From: Hyphomicrobiales bacterium
GTDB taxonomy: Bacteria; Pseudomonadota; Alphaproteobacteria; Rhizobiales; Rhizobiaceae
DNA length: 64,000 nucleotides
Reading direction: 5' to 3'
Assembly: GCA_900471605.1 (NCBI GenBank)
Contig: UCEY01000025.1
Coordinates: 124,001 to 188,000, forward strand
Position 1 is the stretch's first letter, and each line of letters begins with the position of its first letter. Below, piece after piece: positions 9,012-18,046 of the stretch. Position numbers and translations under genes: made by a program. The notes under the pieces are model-generated. The model saw only the letters and a program-made list of their open reading frames with translations. It had not been told where the DNA came from and did no database searches.

Positions 9012-9935
9012 ATGAGTGTTTCCACCTCAGATACGGCGATTGCACGGGAACCTTCCTTCCCGCTGCGCATGGCGCGAATGCTTCTGGCCGACAAATTTGC
9101 GCTCTGCGCCGCGATCTTCCTGCTCCTGGTCGTGGTGCTTGCCCTCATAGGACCGTCCTGGCTCGGCGATCTTGCGACCAAGCAGAACCTTCGCGGCCGC
9201 AACCTCGCGCCATTCGACTGGAGCCGGGAATGGGTGTGGTGGATGGGAGCTGATGCTCTTGGCCGTCCCCTGCTCGCCCGCATTATCGTCGCCACCCAGA
9301 ACACCATGATGGTTGCCGCCGGGGCAGTTTTCCTGTCGTCGCTGATCGGGACGCTGCTTGGCCTGGTCGCCGGCTTCTCGTCTCCGAGGCTCGGGCAGGC
9401 GATCATGCGCCTTGCCGACGTGATCATGTCCTTCCCCTCGCTGCTGATCGCGGTGATCGTGCTCTACCTTCTTGGATCCTCGATCCTCAACCTCGTCGCG
9501 GTCCTGTCGATCACCCGTATCCCCGTCTACCTTCGCACGACCCGTGCCGAGGTGCTGGAGATCCGCGAACGGATGTTCGTGCAGGCGGCGCGCGTGATGG
9601 GTGCCTCGCAGAACCGCATCCTCTTCCGCCACATCCTGCCGGTCGTCCTGCCGACGCTGACCACGCTGGCCACGCTTGATTTCGCCTATGTCATGCTGGC
9701 CGAAAGCGCACTTTCCTTCCTCGGCATCGGCATCCAGCCGCCCGAGATCACCTGGGGCCTGATGATTTCGCAGGGCCGCCAATACCTGACCAACGCCTGG
9801 TGGCTGTCGTTCTGGCCGGGGCTTGCGATCATCATGACGACCCTGTCGCTGAACCTGCTGTCGAACTGGCTGCGCATCGCGCTCGATCCGGTCCAGCGCT
9901 GGCGCCTGGAAATGAAAGGCCGCAAGAATGGCTGA
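9012..9935 (+). CDS. ABC transporter permease, DppC/OppC type
   Basis: Second membrane subunit, 307 residues. A long first helix (LCAAIFLLLVVVLALIG, about 31-47) is followed by a periplasmic region and five further helices. The EAA loop reads MFVQAARVMGASQNRILFRHILP near residues 190-212, split here by the invariant G. The start at 9012 has GGAG 7 bases upstream; a TTG at 8997 overlapping the previous stop is not used. The last codons overlap the ATPase start by 8 bases, so the two are translationally coupled. Confidence 0.92.
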   Translation: MSVSTSDTAIAREPSFPLRMARMLLADKFALCAAIFLLLVVVLALIGPSWLGDLATKQNLRGRNLAPFDWSREWVWWMGADALGRPLLARIIVATQNTMMVAAGAVFLSSLIGTLLGLVAGFSSPRLGQAIMRLADVIMSFPSLLIAVIVLYLLGSSILNLVAVLSITRIPVYLRTTRAEVLEIRERMFVQAARVMGASQNRILFRHILPVVLPTLTTLATLDFAYVMLAESALSFLGIGIQPPEITWGLMISQGRQYLTNAWWLSFWPGLAIIMTTLSLNLLSNWLRIALDPVQRWRLEMKGRKNG

Positions 9936-11544
9936 GCATCTGCTGGAAGTTCGCAACCTCTCGGTCGAGTTCCACACGGCCGCCGGCGTGGTGCAGGCGG
10001 TGAAAAACATCTCCTATCACCTCGACCGCGGCGAGACGCTGGCGATCCTCGGCGAAAGCGGATCCGGCAAGTCGGTTTCGTCAGCGGCGATCATGAACCT
10101 CATCGACATGCCGCCGGGGCGGATCACGTCCGGCCAGATCCTGCTCGACGGCGAGGACCTGCTGACCATGCCGCCCCAGGCGCGCCGCGAGGCGAACGGA
10201 CGGCGGATCGCCATGATCTTCCAGGACCCGCTGAGCCACCTGAACCCGGTCTACACCGTCGGATGGCAGATCCGCGAGGCCATGACGACCCACGGCCTGC
10301 AGCCCGGACCAGCCCGGAGCGAAGCCGTGCGCCTGTTGACGCGGGTCGGCATTCCCGACCCCGAACATGCCATGGGCAAATATCCGCACGAGTTTTCGGG
10401 CGGCCAGCGCCAACGGGTCATGATCGCCATGGCGCTCGCGCTGCGTCCCGATCTGCTGATCGCCGACGAACCGACGACCGCGCTCGACGTGACGGTGCAG
10501 GCCGAGGTGCTGGCGCTCTTGAAGGCGTTACAGCGCGAAACCGGCATGGGCGTGCTGATCATCACCCATGATCTCGGCGTGGTTGCCGAAATCGCCGATC
10601 GGGTCGTGGTCATGGAAAAAGGCGAACTGGTCGAGACCGGTACGGTTCGCGACGTCTACAGGAACCCGAGCCATCCCTATACCAAAAAGCTGATCGGCGC
10701 CGCCCCCGGAAAGGGCGAGATGCACATCGCCCAGGAAGCGGGCGAGCCACTGCTCAGCGTCCGGGACGTCCGCAAGCGCTACGGCTCCTTCGAGGCGCTG
10801 AAGGGCGTCTCGTTCGACCTCAAGGCCGGCGAGACCATGGCGATCGTCGGCGAGAGCGGCTCCGGCAAATCGACCCTCGCCCGCGTTCTCCTGCGGCTGG
10901 ATGAACCGGATGCCGGCACCGCGCACTGGAAGGGGCGCGATCTCTTCAAGCTTTCGCCATCGGAACTCTACAAGCTCCGGCGCGACCTTCAGATGGTGTT
11001 CCAGGACCCCACCCAGTCGCTCAATCCGCGCATGACGGTGTTCCAGCTCGTATCCGAAGCATGGGTCATCCATCCCGATATCCTGCCGAAACGCCAGTGG
11101 CGGCAACGGGTCGCGGAGCTGCTGGTGCAGGTGGGCCTTTCGACCGAGCACATGAGCCGTTATCCGCACCAGTTTTCCGGCGGCCAGCGGCAGAGGATCG
11201 CGATCGCCCGCGCGCTGGCGCTCGAACCACAGCTGATCGTCTGCGACGAGGCGGTGTCGGCACTCGATGTGTCGGTCCAGGCCCAGGTCATCGCGCTTCT
11301 CGACAGGCTGCGCCGGGACATGGGAATTTCCTTCATCTTCATTGCCCATGACCTGCCCGTGGTCCGCGATTTTGCCGACTACGTCATGGTCATGCAGAAG
11401 GGCGAAGTGGTGGAACTGGGCACGGTTCGGGACGTCTTCGAGACGCCCCGCGAACCCTATACGCAGGCGCTCCTGGCGGCGAGCCTCGATCCGGATCCGG
11501 ATGTACAGGCTGAGCACCGGGCAGCCCGTCTCAAACGTGCATGA
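9928..11544 (+). CDS. Fused double ATP-binding protein of a peptide-type ABC importer
   Basis: A 538-residue protein with two complete ATPase domains equal to DppD and DppF in one chain. The first domain has Walker A GESGSGKS near residue 40, signature FSGGQRQR and Walker [10 protein letters not shown]. The second has GESGSGKS near 307, another FSGGQRQR and LIVCDEAVS. Both halves look intact, so both sites should bind ATP. It overlaps the permease gene by 8 bases. The Opp system at 52343-54450 instead keeps the two ATPases separate, so the two transporters in this window are not recent copies of each other. Confidence 0.93.
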   Translation: MAEHLLEVRNLSVEFHTAAGVVQAVKNISYHLDRGETLAILGESGSGKSVSSAAIMNLIDMPPGRITSGQILLDGEDLLTMPPQARREANGRRIAMIFQDPLSHLNPVYTVGWQIREAMTTHGLQPGPARSEAVRLLTRVGIPDPEHAMGKYPHEFSGGQRQRVMIAMALALRPDLLIADEPTTALDVTVQAEVLALLKALQRETGMGVLIITHDLGVVAEIADRVVVMEKGELVETGTVRDVYRNPSHPYTKKLIGAAPGKGEMHIAQEAGEPLLSVRDVRKRYGSFEALKGVSFDLKAGETMAIVGESGSGKSTLARVLLRLDEPDAGTAHWKGRDLFKLSPSELYKLRRDLQMVFQDPTQSLNPRMTVFQLVSEAWVIHPDILPKRQWRQRVAELLVQVGLSTEHMSRYPHQFSGGQRQRIAIARALALEPQLIVCDEAVSALDVSVQAQVIALLDRLRRDMGISFIFIAHDLPVVRDFADYVMVMQKGEVVELGTVRDVFETPREPYTQALLAASLDPDPDVQAEHRAARLKRA

Positions 11545-11579
11545 CATAGCGCCGACCGGCGCATAGCGGAGTTGATTGA

Positions 11580-12461
11580 ATGACCAGACATGCCTTTGTC
11601 GCACTCGTGACCTGTTTCAACGACGATGAGACGATCAACTACGAGGCGACCCGCGCGCAGGTGCGCCGGCAGGTGGCCGCCGGCAACAACATCATGTGCG
11701 CCGGCACCAACGGCGACTTCACGGCCCTTACCCACGAAGAGAAGATCCGCCTGACGGAGCACGTGGTCGACGAGGTGGCAGGCCGGGCCAAGGTCATCGT
11801 CAATGCCGGCATGCCGGCCACGTTCGAAACGGTGCAGCTTGCCAGGGAATTCGACCGGATCGGCGTCGACGGCATCGCGGTCATCACCCCCTTCTTCATC
11901 GCCTGCACCCAGGATGGACTGGTCCGCCACTTCTCCACGGTCGCGGATGCGGTCAAGACGCCGGTCTATCTCTACGACATCCCGGCCCGGACCCAGAACC
12001 ACATCGAGCCTGCCACCGCCGCAAGGCTTGCCGGACACGGCAATATCGCCGGTATCAAGGATTCGGGCGGCGCGCAGGAAACCCTGGCGGCCTATCTCCA
12101 GGTCTCGAAGGAAAACCCGGGCTTCGAGGTCTATTCCGGCCCCGATCACCTGGTCCTGTGGTCGCTGCAGAACGGCGCGGCGGGCTGCATTTCCGGGCTC
12201 GGAAATGCCCTGCCCCATGTCCTTTCCGGCATCCTCGCAGCCTACAACTCCGGCGACATCGCCGAAGCGGAGCGCCAGCAGGAGATCTATACCGCCTTCC
12301 GCACCGAGCTTTATGCGCTGGGTTTTGCGCCCGCGATGGTCAAGCGGTCGCTCTACCTTCAGGACAAATCGGTAGGGGCAAGCCGCCAGCCCGCCCTGCT
12401 TCCGGACGAGGCCCAGGACGAGAAAATAAGGGAAATCCTGAGGCGGTACGATCTGCTCTAG
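11580..12461 (+). CDS. DapA/N-acetylneuraminate-lyase family aldolase
   Basis: Class I Schiff-base (beta/alpha)8 aldolase of 293 residues. The GTNGDF motif at 42-47 corresponds to the family GTTGE carboxylate-binding loop. Tyr132 in YLYDIPART and Lys160 in AGIKDSGG are the expected catalytic residues. GCGGAG precedes the ATG at 11580. It is the last gene of the transporter operon and ends with TAG. The family includes dihydrodipicolinate synthase, sialate lyase and 2-keto-3-deoxy sugar-acid aldolases or dehydratases. Its place beside a kinase/PdxA2 sugar-acid pathway favours cleavage or dehydration of an acidic sugar rather than lysine synthesis. Confidence 0.88.
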   Translation: MTRHAFVALVTCFNDDETINYEATRAQVRRQVAAGNNIMCAGTNGDFTALTHEEKIRLTEHVVDEVAGRAKVIVNAGMPATFETVQLAREFDRIGVDGIAVITPFFIACTQDGLVRHFSTVADAVKTPVYLYDIPARTQNHIEPATAARLAGHGNIAGIKDSGGAQETLAAYLQVSKENPGFEVYSGPDHLVLWSLQNGAAGCISGLGNALPHVLSGILAAYNSGDIAEAERQQEIYTAFRTELYALGFAPAMVKRSLYLQDKSVGASRQPALLPDEAQDEKIREILRRYDLL

Positions 12462-12596
12462 CAGCATCCACAGCATATGGACGAGAAATGCGTTTTGGGG
12501 CGCGACACCGATGAATCGGAGAGTTCCAACGATATTGGGATAAATCATTAAGTACGTGCCGGTATTCTCACGTTCTAATTAACGAGAGCCCGCGTC

Positions 12597-14432
12597 ATGG
12601 CGTCGATCCAGCATAAGATCATCATTGCGAGCATCGCGATTTTCGGCCTGGCGGGCGGCGCCACAGGCGTCGGCATCTGGTCCGCGTCCGTCCTTTCCGC
12701 CAACAGCGCCGATGTTGCCCAGTCGGCGCAAATTCTGCGCAACCACATGTAGGCCGACATGATGCACGACGCGCTGCGCGCGGACGTGCTGGCATCATTG
12801 CTGGCATCCAATCCGGCTGCAGGCGTCACCATCGATGCCGTAAAGGCGGACCTGGCCGAGCACGTGGCGTCTTTCCGGGAAATGATCGACGCCAACAAGG
12901 CTCTTGCCACCGACGAAAAGACAAAAAAGGTCCTTGCCGGCGTCGAACGTCCGCTTTTGACCTATATCGAAAGCGCCACGAAGCTGGTGGATCTTGCGAG
13001 CGAGGATCCTTCGGCGGCATTGAAGGGCTTGCCTGATTTCATGGGGTAGTTCTCCGTGCTGGAAACGGCCATGGAACAGGCGGGGGATCAGATCACGCAG
13101 ACCTCCGAGGATATTTTCCAACGGAGTGCCGATATAAAGGCATCGGTCGACATCGTTCTGAAAGCACTTCTCGCCGCCGCCGCGATATTCGCCACCGGCC
13201 TCTATTTCCTGACCCGCAGGACCGTCAGCAAACCGATCCTGGCTCTTTCCAACGATATGCAGCGGCTCGCCGAAGGTGACACAGCCATCGCCTGCAACGG
13301 CATCGGCCGCGCCGACGAAATCGGGACGATGGCATCGGCCGTCGAGGTCTTTCGCCAGGCGGCCATTGCCAACAGGCTACTCGAGCAGGACGCCGAGGAA
13401 GCCCGATTGCAGGGCGAAGCGGAGCGGGTCATGGCCCGAAAGCAAGCCGACGACGATGCCGCCGAACGTCTGCGGGCCGCGACGGCCGGCCTCGCCATGG
13501 GTCTGAAGAGACTGGCATCCGGCGACCTCGCCTTCCAGATCGAAGAGCCCTTCGCCGCCGATTTCGAGGGCCTCCGACATGATTTCAACATGTCGATCAG
13601 GCAACTCGACCGGACGCTCAGCGCCATCAGGGACGCCATTGCCGCGATCGACGAAGGCACACGCGAAATCGCATCAGGGGCGGGTGATCTGTCGAAACGG
13701 ACCGAACAACAGGCCGCCTCTCTCGAAGAAACCGCCGCAGCGCTCGATCAGATCACCGCCAATGTCTCGAATTCAAGCAAGCGGACCGACGAGGCGCGCG
13801 CGGAGGCGACTAATGCAAATCGAAACGCCGCGAAATCCGCCGAGGTTGTCTCGCATGCCGAAGAAGCCATGCGCCGCATCGAAGCCTCCTCCGAGCAGAT
13901 CTCCAGCATTATCGGCGTCATCGACGAGATCGCGTTCCAGACCAACCTGCTGGCGCTGAACGCCGGCGTCGAAGCGGCGCGCGCCGGAGAGGCGGGCAAG
14001 GGATTTGCAGTGGTGGCCCAGGAAGTCCGCGAACTCGCCCAGCGATCGGCTCAGGCGGCAAAGGAAATCAAGGGCCACATCCAGAAATCGTCGGCGGAAG
14101 TGGAAGGCGGCGTCAAACTGGTTCTCGACACCAGCCAGGTGCTTAAGGCGATCAGCGAACAGATCGCCCGCATCAACCAGCACATGGATGCAATCGCCGT
14201 GTCGGCAAGAGAGCAGTCTACCGGACTTGCCGAGGTCAACACCGCCGTCAATGCCATGGACCAGGTGACCCAGCAGAACGCGGCGATGGTGGAGCAATCC
14301 ACCGCCGCATCCGCCCATCTGGCCGAGGAAGCCGCAAAGCTTCGCGAACTCGTTTCCCGGTTCAACCTCCTCGATGCGACAGGGGCAACGCACCCCCATG
14401 CAGGACGGCGTGGCGGGCGGCTGGCTGCCTGA
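12597..14432 (+). pseudogene. Methyl-accepting chemotaxis protein interrupted by two in-frame TAG codons
   Basis: A 612-codon frame that would encode a complete chemoreceptor except for TAG at 12750-12752 and TAG at 13047-13049. Reading through gives a first membrane helix (HKIIIASIAIFGLAG), a periplasmic helical sensor, a second helix ([19 protein letters not shown]), a HAMP domain with [12 protein letters not shown], and a full signalling domain with the hairpin tip [19 protein letters not shown]. The frame is uninterrupted apart from these codons and there is no frameshift. The part after the second TAG could start at GTG 13056, with GGGG nearby, giving a 458-residue protein with one membrane helix, HAMP and signalling domain. 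Either an inactivated receptor or an amber-dependent one; inactivation is simplest. Confidence 0.88.
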
Positions 14433-14615
14433 CGGCGATCTGCCCGCCGTTCTGTCGCCGCATCATATGCTCTGACATTTTCGCCAGCACCGATTTCTCG
14501 GCTAGGTTCGATCAGGCTCTCTTTTGGCCGGACCTGAAACAAGCTTGATGGACAGCAAACGTGGCATTGGTGGCGCGCAGAGAATTACTTCGCATTCGGC
14601 ACGCCACCACGCTGG

Positions 14616-14643
14616 AGCACAAGCATCTGCAGATGCTTGTGCT
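14616..14643. repeat. 28-bp perfect palindrome
   Basis: Two 14-base arms, AGCACAAGCATCTG and CAGATGCTTGTGCT, abut with no spacer. The palindrome lies 7 bases beyond the ribB stop on the minus strand and about 180 bases after the chemoreceptor. It could form a hairpin that ends ribB, or a cruciform or protein-binding site. No T-run adjoins it. Confidence 0.7.
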
Positions 14644-14650
14644 GGATCGA

Positions 14651-15277
14651 TCAAGCAGCCTTAACGGGCAGGTTCTCCACCCTGTAGGCGATGAGGTCTT
14701 CGATCGTGATCAGATGAAGGCCGTGCCGTTCGGCGAACACCTCGAGCTCTGGCAAACGCGCCATGGTCCCGTCATCGTTGGCCACTTCGCAGATGACACC
14801 TGAGGGGACAAGACCGGCGAGCCTGGCAAGATCAACCGCCGCCTCGGTGTGCCCGGGGCGCGACAGAACACCGTTGGGATGGGCGCGCAGCGGAAAAATG
14901 TGCCCCGGCCGGGCAAAATCATCCGGTCTGGAGCCGTCGCTCACGAGAGCGCGAACCGTCTCGGCCCGATCGGCGGCCGAAATCCCTGTCGTCGTATTCC
15001 GAATGGAATCGACCGACACGGTGAAGGCCGTCTTGAGCACCTCGGTGTTTCGCGGCACCATCAGTGGAATGTCGAGCTTATCGAGCCGTTCCCCCTCCAT
15101 GGCCACACAGATGAGGCCGCGGGCGTAATTCATCATGAAGGCGATCGCCTGCGGGGTGATCGCCTCGGATGCGATGACGAGGTCGCCCTCGTTTTCACGA
15201 TCGCGGTCGTCGACGACGACAACGATCTCGCCACGCCCGATCGCGGCTATCGCATCTTCGATTTTGGATATTGCCAT
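14651..15277 (-). CDS. ribB: 3,4-dihydroxy-2-butanone-4-phosphate synthase
   Basis: Makes 3,4-dihydroxy-2-butanone 4-phosphate and formate from ribulose 5-phosphate, the four-carbon unit of riboflavin. Of 208 residues, DDRDRENEGDL near residue 25 carries the acidic metal-binding cluster. The later segment RPGHIFPLRA and the HTEAAVDLARLAG stretch are family signatures. It is a stand-alone RibB without a fused GTP cyclohydrolase II domain. The ATG at 15277 gives the usual start MAISKIEDAI; an upstream TTG at 15292 is ignored. An FMN riboswitch lies about 115 bases upstream, so the gene should be turned down when FMN is plentiful. Confidence 0.95.
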   Translation of the reverse strand: MAISKIEDAIAAIGRGEIVVVVDDRDRENEGDLVIASEAITPQAIAFMMNYARGLICVAMEGERLDKLDIPLMVPRNTEVLKTAFTVSVDSIRNTTTGISAADRAETVRALVSDGSRPDDFARPGHIFPLRAHPNGVLSRPGHTEAAVDLARLAGLVPSGVICEVANDDGTMARLPELEVFAERHGLHLITIEDLIAYRVENLPVKAA

Positions 15278-15393
15278 TTCTCTGCCTTTCAAGGGTTAGC
15301 CGCGTGCGCGGCATACATGGCCTGTCAAAAGCCACCATTTTCCCTTGGGCGAACAAGCATATCGAACGCCGCTTGCCGAGCGGCGCCCTCTGC

Positions 15394-15532
15394 GTTGCTC
15401 TCTTCCATCCGGACTGTGACCGTCGGCTCCGGCATCTCACCGGATCTGCTGACCCTTCGCTTTCACGAAGGCGCTCGCGGGCTCCGAGTTGCCTCGATAC
15501 CGCCGGTGGGGAATTACACCCCGCCCTGAGAA
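15394..15532 (-). promoter_or_regulatory. FMN riboswitch (RFN element) upstream of ribB
   Basis: Read on the minus strand, the conserved blocks appear in order: CTCAGGGCGGGGTG, then CCCCACCGGCGGTA, then AGCCCGCGAGCG, then GGTCAGCAGATCCGGT, then GATGCCGGAGCCGACGG, ending with TCACAGTCCGGATGGAAGAG. This is the six-stem RFN element. The expression platform lies between 15393 and 15278. The rest of the gap (15541-15644) holds the likely promoter, with TTGCGG and CTATCT spaced 17 bases on the minus strand, but that promoter is tentative. Confidence 0.95.
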
Positions 15533-15644
15533 CATTCCTTAGATAGATGACGAAGGCCTCGTTCCGCAAGAGGTTGGACGCAGATCTTGCCCCCGGCAAC
15601 CGCATCGCTGGGGTCAAAGCACCGTCGCCTATTGTCGAACAAAG

Positions 15645-16427
15645 CTAGGACATGATCAGGCCGCCATCGACATTGATGGTCTGTCCGGTGATATAGGCGG
15701 CATCATCGCTGGCAAGGAAAGTGACGAGGCCCGCGACATCCTCACCCGATCCGGCCCGCTTCATCGGAATGCCATCGACCCACTCTTTCATCAGTTCGCC
15801 TGGGCCGTAATTGCCGAGCAGCTTGCCCCATGCCTGGTCGTTATAGGCCCACATGTCCGTTTCGATGATGCCCGGGCAGAAGGCGTTGACGGTAATTCCA
15901 TCGGTCGCGACTTCCTTGGCCAGGCTCTGGGTAATGCCGACGACGCCCATCTTGGAGGCGGCGTAGTGTGGCGTATAGATGAAGCCGTCGCGCGCCTGGC
16001 CGGAGGCGGTATTGATGATACGGCCGCCGCGACCATGCTTGCGCATGCGGGCGATCGCTTCCTGGGCGCAGAGGAACACGCCCTTGGTGTTGACCGCCAT
16101 GACCTTGTCCCACTCCCCTTCCGTCATATCCTCGATGCGGGCAATGGTGATGACGCCGGCATTCTGGATGGAGACGTCGATTGTGCCGAAAGCCTGTTCG
16201 GCCGCGTCATAAAGGGCCTTGACGCTGGCTTTGTCGGTAACGTCGCCGACAAAGCCCGCAGCTTTGCCGCCTTCGGCCCTGATCTGTCCGGCGACGTCGT
16301 GCACGCTCTCTTCATTGGCGGAGACCATCAGGTTGGCACCCTCGCGCGCGAACCGTCTGGCGATTGCGGCGCCGATGCCCCGGCTTGCGCCCGTAATGAC
16401 GACCGTCTTGTTTATGAAGCGTTGCAT
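15645..16427 (-). CDS. SDR-family dehydrogenase, probable polyol dehydrogenase
   Basis: Classical short-chain dehydrogenase of 260 residues, NAD(P)-dependent and cytoplasmic. The cofactor motif TGASRGIG is at residues 12-19, the NAG motif near 90, the catalytic Ser in NTASGQ and the catalytic pair in YAASK near 155. The C-terminus ends in NVDGGLIM as usual. AAGGAAAAG precedes the ATG at 16427. It is the last gene of the leftward polyol operon (rbsC-like to SDR). Relatives in such operons oxidise sorbitol, arabitol or xylitol to a ketose. The substrate is inferred from context only. Confidence 0.87.
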   Translation of the reverse strand: MQRFINKTVVITGASRGIGAAIARRFAREGANLMVSANEESVHDVAGQIRAEGGKAAGFVGDVTDKASVKALYDAAEQAFGTIDVSIQNAGVITIARIEDMTEGEWDKVMAVNTKGVFLCAQEAIARMRKHGRGGRIINTASGQARDGFIYTPHYAASKMGVVGITQSLAKEVATDGITVNAFCPGIIETDMWAYNDQAWGKLLGNYGPGELMKEWVDGIPMKRAGSGEDVAGLVTFLASDDAAYITGQTINVDGGLIMS

Positions 16428-16491
16428 TCTCTTTTCCTTTCACGGCGCTGGCGGATGCGGCGCCGATGCGACCCGACCATCCGCTCGAAGT

Positions 16492-17229
16492 TCAGACTGC
16501 TGCGGAAATGATGCCGGCGAATTCCGACGCCTTCAGCGACGCGCCTCCCACGAGGGCTCCCTCGACATTGGGGACCTCGAAGATCGCCGCCGCGTTCGAG
16601 GCCTTGACCGAACCGCCGTAGAGGATCCTGACATGGCGACCATCGTAGCCCATCCGCCCTTCGAGCACCTGCCGGATCGCCGCATGGGTCTCCTCGATCT
16701 GCTCGATCGTCGGAACCAATCCGGTGCCGATAGCCCAGACGGGCTCGTAGGCAATGGTCGTGTTTGAACTGGTTGCGCCCTCCGGGACCGATCCTTCGAG
16801 CTGGGCGCGGACGACGTCGATCGCCCTGCCGTACTCGCGCTCCTCGCGCGTTTCACCGAGGCAGACGATGCTCGTCAGCCCGGCCTTGTGGGCCGCCGTG
16901 GCCTTGGCTGCAACCGCTGCATCGGCCTCACGGTAGGCGGAGCGCCGTTCGGAATGTCCCAGGATGACGAAATGCGCACCGATTTCGGCGAGCATGTCGG
17001 CGGACACATCACCGGTATAGGCGCCCGTGGACTGCGCATGGCAATCCTGTGCGCCGACGAGAATGGCCGAACCCCTGGATTCGGCCACGGCCTTTTCGAT
17101 CAGCGTGAAGGGCGGGCAGACGACGATATCGCACGCCGCCGTGCCCGTTAGCCCCTTCAGCGCCGCGATCTCTGCCAGGGAGGAGGCGAGACCGTTCATT
17201 TTCCAGTTCCCTGCGATCAGCTTGCGCAT
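16492..17229 (-). CDS. tpiA: Triose-phosphate isomerase (catabolic copy)
   Basis: Interconverts glyceraldehyde 3-phosphate and dihydroxyacetone phosphate. It has 245 residues, the normal length. Asn9 and Lys11 are in the AGNWKMN motif, the catalytic His lies in GHSERR near residue 92 and the catalytic Glu in AYEPVWAIGTG near 163; the phosphate loop is YGGSVKASN. It starts four bases after the stop of the SDR gene. Its position in a sugar operon with a transketolase on the divergent arm suggests a second, pathway-specific enzyme, as in erythritol (ery) loci, which encode their own isomerase. The housekeeping copy is expected elsewhere. Confidence 0.95.
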   Translation of the reverse strand: MRKLIAGNWKMNGLASSLAEIAALKGLTGTAACDIVVCPPFTLIEKAVAESRGSAILVGAQDCHAQSTGAYTGDVSADMLAEIGAHFVILGHSERRSAYREADAAVAAKATAAHKAGLTSIVCLGETREEREYGRAIDVVRAQLEGSVPEGATSSNTTIAYEPVWAIGTGLVPTIEQIEETHAAIRQVLEGRMGYDGRHVRILYGGSVKASNAAAIFEVPNVEGALVGGASLKASEFAGIISAAV

Positions 17230-17233
17230 GACA

Positions 17234-18022
17234 TCACCAGCAGCAGAAGCCGCCGTCGACGAGCAGGTCGACGCCCGTCACGAAGCTCGCGGCGTCCGAA
17301 AGCAGAAACACGGCGGGGCCTACCATCTCATTGACGTTCGCCATGCGCTGCATCGGGGTCTGCTCTTCGAAAAGCTTGGTCTGATGGACCATTTCCGGAC
17401 GCGTGTTCATCGGCGTCGCAGTGTAGCCGGGAGAGATGGTATTCACGCGGACGCCGCGGTCGACCCACTCCATCGCCATCGACTTCGACATATGGATCAC
17501 GCCCGCCTTGGACGCGTTGTAGTGAGCCTGGCTCAGGCCTCGGTTGACGATGACGCCCGACATGGATGCGATATTGACGATCGAGCCGCGTCCGTTCTTC
17601 AGCATGGCGCGGGCTTCTGCCTGGCAGGAAAGGAAGACCCCCTTCAGATTGATGTCCATCAGCGTCTGATACTGGTCCTCCTCCATATCCTCCGCCGGGT
17701 TCGCGTTGGCGATGCCGGCCGCATTGACGGCAAGGGTCAGCGGGCCGAGCTCGGCCTCGGTGCGAGCCACGGCGTCCGCCAGGGAGGATTTGCTCGTGAC
17801 GTCGGCCGCGATCCGGATCGAGCGTTGGCCGGCGGCCTCGATATGCTTTGCGGTGTTGGCGAGCCCGTCGTCCGTGCGGCGATCGAGCAGCGCGACGCTG
17901 GCGCCGCATTGGGCGAGACCGATGGCGATACGCTGGCCAATCCCGCTTCCGGCTCCGGTGACGATGGCGACTTGGCCGCTGAGATCGAAAAGCTTCGGGG
18001 CGTTCAGAGTGATGTCGGACAT
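17234..18022 (-). CDS. SDR-family dehydrogenase, second polyol or sugar dehydrogenase
   Basis: Short-chain dehydrogenase of 262 residues. The TGAGSGIG cofactor loop lies near residue 22, the NAAG-type motif reads VNAAGIANA, the catalytic Ser is in NIASMSG and Tyr/Lys are in YNASK. The C-terminus has the VDGGFCCW ending typical of sugar SDRs. The start at 18022 has GAGAG 4 bases upstream and AGGAAG further out; an in-frame ATG at 18040 would add six residues. It lies between the RbsA-like ATPase and tpiA. Two SDRs in one polyol operon suggest two oxidations, or one substrate-specific and one epimerising pair. Confidence 0.87.
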   Translation of the reverse strand: MSDITLNAPKLFDLSGQVAIVTGAGSGIGQRIAIGLAQCGASVALLDRRTDDGLANTAKHIEAAGQRSIRIAADVTSKSSLADAVARTEAELGPLTLAVNAAGIANANPAEDMEEDQYQTLMDINLKGVFLSCQAEARAMLKNGRGSIVNIASMSGVIVNRGLSQAHYNASKAGVIHMSKSMAMEWVDRGVRVNTISPGYTATPMNTRPEMVHQTKLFEEQTPMQRMANVNEMVGPAVFLLSDAASFVTGVDLLVDGGFCCW

Positions 18023-18046
18023 CGCTCTCTTCCTTTCCATAGTTGT

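Noticed and set aside
4870-12461. Sialic-acid catabolic operon
   Set aside because: There is a sialidase-fold protein and a lyase-family aldolase, but no ManNAc kinase, epimerase or deaminase, and the other enzymes point to sugar acids.
12750-13049. Genome-wide reassignment of TAG as a sense codon
   Set aside because: TAG ends clearly complete genes in this window at 12459-12461 and 26059-26061, so the two codons in the chemoreceptor need a local explanation.
14561-14803. 80-codon plus-strand frame overlapping the ribB end
   Set aside because: It runs through the palindrome and antisense to ribB, with no ribosome site or domain.
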